Shown here: piece after piece, positions 14,620 through 22,085 of the stretch
Position numbering within the stretch: the stretch's first letter is position 1
Layout: the number at the start of each line of letters is the position of its first letter
From: Myxococcales bacterium
GTDB taxonomy: Bacteria > Myxococcota_A > Polyangia > Polyangiales > Polyangiaceae
Assembly (NCBI GenBank): GCA_021847645.1
Contig: JAJZQG010000016.1
Location: 1-60,784, forward strand
DNA: 60,784 nt
Reading direction: 5' to 3'
The notes under the pieces: model-generated
Told to the model about the DNA's origin: nothing
Databases searched by the model: none
What the model saw: only the letters and a program-made list of their open reading frames with translations
Position numbers and translations under genes: made by a program

Positions 14620-17034
14620 ATGCAGCCGATGACCTCATCCGTGGACCCATCCAACGGCGGACGCCTCGTGGAGACGCGCGGGCGCACGCTGCCCCTGATC
14701 GGCGCCGCCCTGGAAGCGCGTGCAGCCGGCGGCCTCGCACGCCTGGTACTTCGCCAGCACTTTCGCAACACCCACGCAGAGCCCCTGGCGGTGACCTATT
14801 CCCTGCCCCTGCCGAGCGACGCGGCGGTCAGCGGCTTCGCTTTCGTGGTAGGCGATCGACGCATCGTGGGCGAAGTGGATCGGCGAGCGTCGGCCAGGCA
14901 GCGCTTCGAGCAGGCGATCCTCGAGGGCCACACGGCGGCGTTGCTCGAGCAGGAGCGCACCTCGCTGTTTACGCAGGAGATCGGGAACATCCCGCCGAAC
15001 ACCGACGTAGACGCGGAGGTCGTGTTGGATCTGCGGCTGCGTTGGCTCGACGAAGGCGCCTGGGAGCTGCGATTTCCGACGACCGCGGCGCCGCGGTATC
15101 TGGGCGAGCCGGGACGGGTCGAGGACGCATCGCGCGTGACGCAGGACGTTGCGGACGGGCCCGTGGCTGCGCGGTTGGTGTTGTCCGTGGATATCCAGGA
15201 CCAAGTCGCGCACGAGGCCCGTCCTTCGTCGCCGTCTCATGCGGCCGTCGTGACCCAGTCGGGCGCGGGCTGGCATGTGGGCCTGGGCGAGGAGGGTGTT
15301 TCGCTCGACCGCGACGTGGTGGTGCGCTGGCCCGTTGCGTCGCTGCAGCCCGGCGCGACACTGTCGACGGCGCGGCCGGCCTCGGCGCTCGGCGAGCACG
15401 ACGCATACGGTCTGCTGACGATCGTTCCGCCGCTGCGCAGCGCCAAGGTCCCGGCGATCCCGCGCGACCTGATCGTGTTGCTGGACACGAGCGGCTCGAT
15501 GAGCGGCGAGCCGCTGGCGCAAGCGGTGCGGGTGGCCTCGGCGCTGATTGACACGCTGGGCGAGCGGGACACCGTCGCACTGATGGCCTTCGCGTCGTCG
15601 GTTCAGCGCTGGAGGCGCCAGCCTGTCGCAGCCACGAGGGACAACAAGCAGGCCGCTCTCGGGTGGCTCGGCGCCCTGCGGGCGTCGGGCGGCACCGAGA
15701 TGCGCGAAGGGATCCTGGCCGCGCTCGAGCCGTTGCGCGGCGAAGCGCAACGGCAGGTCGTGTTGGTGACCGACGGGCTCATCGGGTTCGAGCAGCAGAT
15801 TGTCCGCGCGATTGCCACGCAGCGGCCGGCCGGTTCGCGCGTGCACACAGTGGGGGTCGGCGCGGCGGTGAATCGCGCGCTCACGGCGGGGGCTGCGCGG
15901 GCCGGACGGGGCATCGAGGTGATCGTGGGGTTGGGCGAAGACGCCGAGCCTGCGGCACGCAGGCTCGTGGCAAGGACCGATAGGCCGTTGATCACGGAGC
16001 TCACGCTGCAGGGCAGCGCGCTGCGCGCCCACTCCCCCGACGGCCTGCCCGACCTGTTCGCCGGCGCGCCGGTCGTGATTGGCCTTGACCTGCGTCCCGA
16101 GGGTGGCGAGCTGACCGTTCGCGGACAGAGCGCGAACGGCCCGTGGGAGCAGCGCCTGATGGTTGATCCGGTGGAGCGGGGCAGCGGCGACGACTGCACG
16201 GCGCGGCTGGTCGCGCGTGAGCGCGTGGAGGACCTCGAAGCGCACCTGGCTGCAGGAGAGTCTCCTGCGGCCATCGACGCGCGAATCGAGGATATCGGCG
16301 TGCGATTCCAGATCGCCACGCGTCTGACCTCGTGGGTGGCGATTGACCCGGCGGTATCGGTCGATCCGTCGAGCCCGATTCGGCGGGAGACCATGCCGCA
16401 CCAGTTGCCCCAGGGCATGTCGGTGGCGGGCCTGGGGCTGCGCGCGGCGATGGTGGCACCGCAGCGCGTGCTGGCGTTTCGGGCGCCCAGTCCGGTCTTC
16501 GCGGCGGCGCTGCCCGTTCCGCGCGGAGCCTCGGGCATCATGGATAGAGCCGCGCGTTCGATCGGTGCGTTCGTCGGCGGCGTCGCCAAGGGAAGGAAGC
16601 AAACCCTCGCGGCACGTCGTGCGGCGCCCCCGGCGGAGGGGGCCGAACGGCCCGTGCAGAAGGCGATGGGGACGGGTGCCAGTGAGCAGCGAGCCGACAA
16701 AGAAATCGCGCACGGCAGAATTGAAGAGCGCTCGGAGTCCTCCTCGGGTTCGCTGCGCGGCCGTATCGTCCGCCGCACGCGCACCTCGATCACGATCGAG
16801 GTGGTGATCGAGACGGCGGGCTTCACATGGGATCCGCAAGAGCTCATACGGGTCGAGCTGGCGGACGATACCGATGTAACCGCGCGGCTGGGCAAGGGGA
16901 CGCGGCCCGGGCCAATCCCCCAAGGCGCATCCATCCGCATCGTGCTCGAGCTCGACCGCGAGGTGGACACGTCCGCGGCGCTCCTCGCGATTCACCTGGA
17001 CCAGACGTCCGGTCCGCTGATCATCGAGCTGTGA
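14620..17034 (+). CDS. VIT and VWA domain protein
   Basis: Protein of 804 residues of the inter-alpha-trypsin-inhibitor type. A VIT domain occupies about residues 15-155 (RQHFRNTHAEPL, YSLPLPSDAAV, FEQAILEGHTAALLEQE). A von Willebrand A domain follows at about 280-450 with the metal-site motif LLDTSGSMSG near 285-294. After about 620 comes a basic linker and a C-terminal beta-rich segment that is not recognised. No signal peptide or membrane segment was seen, so location is unclear. The start has GGAAGGACC about 7 bases upstream. Its stop overlaps the GTG that opens the sigma-factor frame, and the candidate ECF promoter lies just upstream, so this is likely the first gene of a three-gene operon. 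Confidence 0.9.
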   Translation: MQPMTSSVDPSNGGRLVETRGRTLPLIGAALEARAAGGLARLVLRQHFRNTHAEPLAVTYSLPLPSDAAVSGFAFVVGDRRIVGEVDRRASARQRFEQAILEGHTAALLEQERTSLFTQEIGNIPPNTDVDAEVVLDLRLRWLDEGAWELRFPTTAAPRYLGEPGRVEDASRVTQDVADGPVAARLVLSVDIQDQVAHEARPSSPSHAAVVTQSGAGWHVGLGEEGVSLDRDVVVRWPVASLQPGATLSTARPASALGEHDAYGLLTIVPPLRSAKVPAIPRDLIVLLDTSGSMSGEPLAQAVRVASALIDTLGERDTVALMAFASSVQRWRRQPVAATRDNKQAALGWLGALRASGGTEMREGILAALEPLRGEAQRQVVLVTDGLIGFEQQIVRAIATQRPAGSRVHTVGVGAAVNRALTAGAARAGRGIEVIVGLGEDAEPAARRLVARTDRPLITELTLQGSALRAHSPDGLPDLFAGAPVVIGLDLRPEGGELTVRGQSANGPWEQRLMVDPVERGSGDDCTARLVARERVEDLEAHLAAGESPAAIDARIEDIGVRFQIATRLTSWVAIDPAVSVDPSSPIRRETMPHQLPQGMSVAGLGLRAAMVAPQRVLAFRAPSPVFAAALPVPRGASGIMDRAARSIGAFVGGVAKGRKQTLAARRAAPPAEGAERPVQKAMGTGASEQRADKEIAHGRIEERSESSSGSLRGRIVRRTRTSITIEVVIETAGFTWDPQELIRVELADDTDVTARLGKGTRPGPIPQGASIRIVLELDREVDTSAALLAIHLDQTSGPLIIEL

Positions 17035-17051
17035 GTGAGAATCGACCTTCC

Positions 17052-17618
17052 ATGCCGGATCTGGATACCCACCTTCCCCTGATTCAAGCCGGCGACACGG
17101 ACGCTTTCGCCCGGTGGCTGGCCGGCGCCGAGCCGCGTATTCGCCTGAGCCTGCGCGCCTATGCGGCAGTCATCGACACCGAGGCCGTCGTGCAGGAAAC
17201 GCTGCTGCGCACCTGGCAGGTCGCGCCCAGGTGCCAGCCCGACGGTCGTCCGGACTCCCTCGTACGCCTGGCCGTTCGAATCGCCCGTAACCTGGCCGTC
17301 TCCGAGGCACGAAGGCACCGGACGCTGCCCGTCGGATTCCCTGGGGACGACGACGAATGGGAGGCTTCGGACGTTCGGGCGGAGCCTGATCCGATGCTGC
17401 GCGGCGCGATTCTCCGGTGCGTGGACAAGCTGCCGGGCAAGCCCGGCAAGGCATTGGCGATGAGGCTGGAGAGCGCAGGAGGGGACTCGGACACCGAGCT
17501 GGCGCAGCGCGCCGGCATGACCTTGAACACGTTCCTGCAGAACTTCACGCGGGCCCGCAAGTTCCTCGCCGAGTGCTTGCGCGCGCTCGGAATCGACCTG
17601 GAGGCGGTGGCGTCATGA
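17052..17618 (+). CDS. ECF-like RNA polymerase sigma factor
   Basis: 188-residue protein with the two-domain layout of ECF sigma factors: a region-2-like helical segment (about 10-90; IDTEAVVQETLLRTWQVA resembles the core-binding helix) and a region-4-like helix-turn-helix (about 120-185; DTELAQRAGMTLNTFLQNFTRARKFL). The spacer is acidic. ATG 17052 gives the usual N-terminus; a GTG at 17031 overlaps the preceding stop codon by four bases and is an alternative translationally coupled start adding 7 residues. The region-2 sequence is divergent, so the group is unassigned. No anti-sigma with a membrane segment is next to it; the flanking VIT/VWA protein and the small protein are the only candidate regulators. 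Confidence 0.8.
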   Translation: MPDLDTHLPLIQAGDTDAFARWLAGAEPRIRLSLRAYAAVIDTEAVVQETLLRTWQVAPRCQPDGRPDSLVRLAVRIARNLAVSEARRHRTLPVGFPGDDDEWEASDVRAEPDPMLRGAILRCVDKLPGKPGKALAMRLESAGGDSDTELAQRAGMTLNTFLQNFTRARKFLAECLRALGIDLEAVAS

Positions 17619-17848
17619 CGAAAGACGACGAAGTCCTGATGGCGGCCGCGTGCGGCGCGTGGCGTCCGACGTCGGCGCGGGGGGAGATTCGATTCCACCC
17701 TTCCTGGCACGATCTGGATGCGGCCGGACGTGTCGAGCTGTTCGAGGAGACTCGGCGGCTGCGGGCGATGGAAGCGGCGATGGACTCGCGGGGGTTGTCG
17801 ACCACGGCGCGGGCGGTGCTCGCGAGAATCACGGGCGCGGTGCGATGA
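17615..17848 (+). CDS. small hypothetical protein coupled to the sigma factor gene
   Basis: 77-residue soluble protein, charged and probably helical (ELFEETRRLRAMEAAMD). Its ATG overlaps the sigma-factor stop codon in an ATGA junction, with GAGGCGG about 9 bases upstream, so it is almost certainly co-translated with the sigma gene. There is no membrane segment, Cys/His zinc motif or recognised domain. A regulator of the sigma factor is possible from position alone. Confidence 0.7.
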   Translation: MTKDDEVLMAAACGAWRPTSARGEIRFHPSWHDLDAAGRVELFEETRRLRAMEAAMDSRGLSTTARAVLARITGAVR

Positions 17849-18133
17849 CCTGGAGCGGTTGCGAGGTGCTCGCGGCGCACGGCGGACTGCGGTCAGAGCA
17901 GCGGGAGCGGACGACCGGCGCCGCTGCGGGGAGAAGGGACAGCATCGTGGTCGAGGGCTCATTGGGGCGAGGCAGGTAGACGCTGGTGAAGGCGATCTTC
18001 CCCGACGCGGAGCGACGGGTGCCGCACAGGTCTGGCGCGGCCGGATGTGCCGCCCAACGGGGACGCCCGGGAGAGGGCGCCTGAACATTTCGGCGATCCC
18101 GTCTCCAAAATCGTGTATGGAGGGGCCACCCCT
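17849..18133. other. non-coding stretch upstream of tRNA-Gln
   Basis: The 616 bases between the small protein gene and the next coding region contain only the tRNA and its 3' hairpin. In the upstream part I see no convincing gene. A TGTATGG box at 18114-18120, about 13 bases before the tRNA, could be an extended -10 element, but no matching -35 was found. Confidence 0.5.
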
Positions 18134-18204
18134 TGGGGTGTCGTTCAATGGCAGGACAGCAGGTTTTGGCCCTGCGAATGGGGGTTCGATTCCCTCCGCC
18201 CCAG
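18134..18204 (+). tRNA. tRNA-Gln (anticodon TTG)
   Basis: A full cloverleaf folds from 71 bases: acceptor TGGGGTG/CGCCCCA, D arm GTTC/GGAC with loop AATGGCA, anticodon arm GCAGG/CCTGC with loop TTTTGGC placing TTG at the anticodon, a 4-base variable loop, and T arm GGGGG/CCCTC with loop TTCGATT. The discriminator base is G at 18204 and the CCA end is not encoded. Neither integration-related genes nor a duplicated 3' end were noticed nearby. Confidence 0.95.
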
Positions 18205-18216
18205 CAGCTTCATCCC

Positions 18217-18243
18217 CCCGCCGAGTCGTAAGACCCCGGCGGG
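18217..18243 (+). terminator. hairpin after tRNA-Gln, possible terminator
   Basis: CCCGCCG (18217-18223) and CGGCGGG (18237-18243) form a 7-bp GC-only stem with a 13-base loop, beginning 12 bases after the tRNA 3' end. The position fits a transcription end, but there is no U-tract. The remaining 220 bases to the next coding region show nothing further. Confidence 0.4.
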
Positions 18244-18464
18244 CGTACATGCGGGGAACCGCTTCGAGCCGTGCCCCGCTCACGGCTCGCGAGCACGAAC
18301 GGGCGCCGGAGTCAAGATGCACGTCGTCTTGCGGCGCACGCTCGCCGCGCCCACCCGGGAGCCCACGGGTCCGCGCGGACGAGTCGCGCCAGACCGGATG
18401 CGCGGCGCAACGCCGAAGGGGCCGGCGGGGCGACACGGTCCTGCGGCCCCGCCGCTCAGGCATG

Positions 18465-20177
18465 CTATCGACGACGCCGGATGCCGCACAGCGCCACGGC
18501 GGCGAACGCGAGCCATCCATAGCCCGCCGAGCCAGAGCCTGACGCTTCGCAAGCGCAGCCGGAAGCTGTTTCGCCCCTGTTGCCCAAGGCTGGATGCACT
18601 CCCTGGCCGGCAGCGTCGGCGGACGGCCCGCTGTCTTGGATCGGCGCGCTGCCGCCGGCACCACCCGCGTCGTCCCCCACAGGCCCCGCGTCCGCATCGG
18701 ATGGTGTCTGCGCGTCGTCCATCAAGTACACCGAGGGCGCGCTGCCCTGGATCAAGAATGGACGGGCGCGCACGGGTGTGCCCTCGCTCATCGCATACAG
18801 GGTAGCCGCGGGCAATGTCTGCGCCGCGCCCAGATCGAACTCCCACGCAGCCGCCACCGTCGGGTCCGGTACGTGACGGCGCCAGGTTCCGTCGATCAGC
18901 CACACCTGGGGCGAGCCGTCGTCGGCGCGAGCGAGCACCGGCGCATCGGGCAGCGCGTTGCCCTGCGCGAGGGCGGACAACGCGGCGTCGGTCACGGGCA
19001 AGACGTCCCAGAACGCGCTGAAGTGCCAGGCGGTCATTACCGCGGGGGAGTGCACGAGGCGCCGGACGCCCGGGGGGATGGCGGTGCTACACTGCAATGC
19101 AAGAGGGCTACCTGTTAGCGTGGAGTTGTCGCCGCCCTGGGAGTCGATTCCATACGCGTATACGGGGTGCGGCTGGCCGTCCTGAAGGCTCAAGGGAGAA
19201 TCCAGCAGGAATCCGTGCTCGCAGGAGCCGAGCGTCGCGCACAGGTCGTCGCGCTGCACGTTCGCCACGGTCTGGATTCCGGTCGCCGCCGCGTCTCCGG
19301 CCGGGCCGCCGAAATAGACGTGTACGCCAATGGCCAGGGTGGGATCGTCCGGGTCCTGCGCCCAGCCGGCCACACGGTCGCAGCTGGCTTCTTCCAGGAC
19401 ACCGTTGGGCGGCGTGTTCGGGTGGCAATCGGGCGGAATGGGGAATCCGTCGGCCGGCGACGCCTTCAAGCGCGCCTCGGTCTGGGGGCCATAGATGCCG
19501 TCTTCGGCGATCTTGTCTTGCGTGTTGTTGATGTTCCAAAGCATCTGGAACGCCAGCACGTCCTTGCCCGACAAGTCGTTGGCTCCGGGTCCGACATAGG
19601 TGAAGTGCACCGCGTCGGAAGAGCCGAACCACTGGAAGTCGTTAGCCTGGAGCGCCGACGTCCAGGTACCGTAGTTCGAGACGTCCAGGGCAAGCCCGGA
19701 CTCGTGGTTGGAGTTGCCCGGGGTGGCGGCCAGGCTCACGCCGCAGGAGCCTGTTTGTCCCCATTGGTAGAGCAGATACTGCTGCGCGACCGTACGCAAC
19801 ATGGAAGTGATTTGCAGCGTCGTGCTCGGGTGAGCGTCGACCGCGGCCACCAGGCTCGTGACGGCCGGAGCCTGCAGGAAGGGGAATACCGCCGATCCCT
19901 TGGAGATGTTGGGTCGATCGGGAAGCTGTTCGTAGGCGTCGGGAACGAGGCAATTGACCTGCGCGACAATCTGCTGGCTCAGCCCCCAGACCGATACCGT
20001 GGAGCAGCCGTTGGTCACCGCGTCCTGCACCGTACCCAGCGCATAGACCTTGTCGCTGACCGGCTCAGGGCTCTCGGGCTCCCCGTCCGGCGACGAGGCG
20101 GCACACGCGCCCAGCGCGAGAGCCGACAAGGCGAGCAACGGCACGAGCAAGCTGCGCGCGGGAAGCAAGGGCCACAT
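18465..20177 (-). CDS. M15-like peptidase lipoprotein with MYXO-CTERM tail
   Basis: Predicted exported 570-residue protein. It starts with a lipoprotein signal (hydrophobic stretch ending LGAC near residue 25). Residues about 60-210 resemble VanY/M15 zinc peptidases: SNHESGLALD gives the first His and Asp ligands and DAVHF the last His. A peptidoglycan-binding-like stretch follows (DVLAFQMLWN, EDGIYGPQT). The middle region is unassigned, and about 490-540 is an Asp/Gly/Ala-rich linker. The C-terminus is a MYXO-CTERM-type signal: CAC, a hydrophobic segment, then RRRR at the end. It may cleave or bind peptidoglycan; activity is not proven because the acidic catalytic residue could not be placed. 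It lies 120 bases downstream of the leucyl aminopeptidase gene on the same strand. Confidence 0.85.
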   Translation of the reverse strand: MWPLLPARSLLVPLLALSALALGACAASSPDGEPESPEPVSDKVYALGTVQDAVTNGCSTVSVWGLSQQIVAQVNCLVPDAYEQLPDRPNISKGSAVFPFLQAPAVTSLVAAVDAHPSTTLQITSMLRTVAQQYLLYQWGQTGSCGVSLAATPGNSNHESGLALDVSNYGTWTSALQANDFQWFGSSDAVHFTYVGPGANDLSGKDVLAFQMLWNINNTQDKIAEDGIYGPQTEARLKASPADGFPIPPDCHPNTPPNGVLEEASCDRVAGWAQDPDDPTLAIGVHVYFGGPAGDAAATGIQTVANVQRDDLCATLGSCEHGFLLDSPLSLQDGQPHPVYAYGIDSQGGDNSTLTGSPLALQCSTAIPPGVRRLVHSPAVMTAWHFSAFWDVLPVTDAALSALAQGNALPDAPVLARADDGSPQVWLIDGTWRRHVPDPTVAAAWEFDLGAAQTLPAATLYAMSEGTPVRARPFLIQGSAPSVYLMDDAQTPSDADAGPVGDDAGGAGGSAPIQDSGPSADAAGQGVHPALGNRGETASGCACEASGSGSAGYGWLAFAAVALCGIRRRR

Positions 20178-20300
20178 GCGAGCAGAGTACGGGAATCGTG
20201 GGCGAGCGCCAAGCCTGACCTCGGCTGGGGAGCTCGGGCATTGCGGGCAACGGGTGAGTGTGGTGGCGAGAGGGTGGAACGACCGCGCGAAGGGCGTCGG

Positions 20301-21794
20301 CTACATGCTCTGCGCAAGGCGCAGGAAGGTCAGCACGGCCTGGCCGGAGCCGCCCTTGGTGTAGAATGCGTGGGGCTTGTCCAGGAGCGCGGGGCCCGCG
20401 ATGTCGCAGTGGATGAAGGGCGTGTCGCCCACGAAGTCGCGCAGGAACAGCGCCGCCGTGATCGAGCCGCCCCAGCGATCGCCGGTATGCTTCAGATCGG
20501 CGATGTCGCTCTTGAGCTGATCGTGCATGTCCTCGAGAAGCGGCATGCGCCAGAACTGCTCGCCGGCGTCCTTCGCGGCCTGGCCGAACGTGGCCGCGAT
20601 GTCGTCGTCGGTCGCGTAGTACGCCGAGCAACGCTGCCCCAACGCCACCACGATCGCGCCGGTCAACGTCGCGTTGCACACGAGGAGCTGCGGCTCGAGC
20701 TTGCGCGCGTAGGCCAGGGCGTCGGCCAACACCAACCGTCCCTCGGCGTCCGTGTTCACGATCTCCACGGTTTTGCCGTCGAGCGACCCGAACACGTCGC
20801 CGGGGCGGTAAGCGTTGCCGCCGGGCATGTTCTCGGCGATGCCCAGGATGCCGTGCACCTCGACGGCGGGCTTGAGCTCGGCGATGGCGGCCATGAACGC
20901 CACGACGTTGGCGGCGCCGGCCATGTCGCTTTTCATCTCGCCCATGCCGGCGGCGGGCTTGATGCACAGGCCGCCCGAGTCGAAGGTCAGGCCCTTGCCC
21001 ACGACCACCAGCCGCTTGCGCGTGGCCTTGGCGGGCTTGTAGGTGATGTGTACCAAGCGCGGTTCGTGGACGCTGCCCTGGCCGACGGCCAGGATCAGCT
21101 TGGCGCCCATCTTGGCGAGTTGCTTGTGGTCGAACACGCGGCAGGTGAGCTTGTTCTCCCGGGCGACACGGCTGGCGTAGTCGGCCAGGGCCGAGGGCGT
21201 GAGCTCGTTGGCCGGCTCGTTGATGAGGTCGCGCGCGTGGTAGATGCAGCGGCCGATCTTTGCGCCGAGCGACAGGGCCTGGCGAAGCTTGGGCAGCCCG
21301 GGGGTCTTGGGCTCGACCACGAGCACGGCGCTGGTCAGCTCGGCCTTGGGCTTGCGCTCGCCGGTGAAGTACTTGGTGAACCGATAGGCGCCGAGCAGCA
21401 GCCCTTCGCCCACCGCCTGGGCGATGTCGGCGTCGACCCGTCCGGGCAGGGCCAGCCCGAGCTTGTGGGCCTTGGTCGCGTTGGCCGCGCGCGACGCGCG
21501 AGCTGCCGTCGTGCGGTAGTCGGACGCGGAGAGCTTGGCCTGCTCGCCCAGCCCGATGAGCATGATCCGCTGGGCGGGCAGCCTGCCCAGCGTGTCGAGC
21601 TCGAGGGTCTGCTCCTTCTTGCCCTTGTACTCCTCGCGCCGGATGGCTCGGCCCAATCCTCCGTCGAGCGCGCGATCCAGGGCAGCGACGGTCGCGTCCG
21701 ATGCGACCGAGTCACTGGCAACCACGGCGACGACGAGCAGATCGACGGCAGCGTCGCGGGCTGCGGACGCGGAGCAGGTGAGGTTCAACGGCAT
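20301..21794 (-). CDS. pepA: leucyl aminopeptidase (M17)
   Basis: Cytoplasmic dinuclear-metal aminopeptidase that removes N-terminal residues, preferably leucine, from peptides. The 497-residue length is normal for the family. The signature NTDAEGRLVLADAL is present in the C-terminal catalytic domain, together with the upstream metal and active-site lysine segment GKGLTFDSGGLCIKP and DMAGAANV. The N-terminal regulatory/hexamer domain is complete. The start at 21794 is supported by GGAGGA a few bases upstream. It is divergent from the lipoprotein gene at 22086 across a 291-base gap. Confidence 0.96.
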   Translation of the reverse strand: MPLNLTCSASAARDAAVDLLVVAVVASDSVASDATVAALDRALDGGLGRAIRREEYKGKKEQTLELDTLGRLPAQRIMLIGLGEQAKLSASDYRTTAARASRAANATKAHKLGLALPGRVDADIAQAVGEGLLLGAYRFTKYFTGERKPKAELTSAVLVVEPKTPGLPKLRQALSLGAKIGRCIYHARDLINEPANELTPSALADYASRVARENKLTCRVFDHKQLAKMGAKLILAVGQGSVHEPRLVHITYKPAKATRKRLVVVGKGLTFDSGGLCIKPAAGMGEMKSDMAGAANVVAFMAAIAELKPAVEVHGILGIAENMPGGNAYRPGDVFGSLDGKTVEIVNTDAEGRLVLADALAYARKLEPQLLVCNATLTGAIVVALGQRCSAYYATDDDIAATFGQAAKDAGEQFWRMPLLEDMHDQLKSDIADLKHTGDRWGGSITAALFLRDFVGDTPFIHCDIAGPALLDKPHAFYTKGGSGQAVLTFLRLAQSM

Positions 21795-22085
21795 GAGTCC
21801 TCCGGGGAAAAATGGTCTCGGCGATGGCGGACGGGACTGAGACAGGGCGTAGTCGGTGGGGCATTGTTCACCAGGATCCGGGCACGTTCAAGCTCGACGC
21901 GGCGCGAGCGTGAGCCCGAGGCGCCCGACTGCCGGCGTATGGCGCTCTGGGTGCCCGCGCCGCTGCCCTGAAAGGAATTCGGCTGCTGGATCGGGCGCCT
22001 TTTCACGGCGCGTGGCTCCGCTCCCCGGTCCGTCGGTGCGTACGGCGTGCCCCCGGACCCCGATTGCCGTATAGACTGCTCCGGA

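Noticed and set aside
14635..16995. Reverse open frame opposite the VIT/VWA gene
   Set aside because: Same GC-driven shadow; forward domains are unmistakable.
17849..18464. Integration site or genomic island at the tRNA
   Set aside because: No integrase, no repeated tRNA 3' end and no change in gene character were seen around it.
19167..21971. 934-residue forward open frame across the M15-like and pepA genes
   Set aside because: It spans two genes on the other strand and has no motif.
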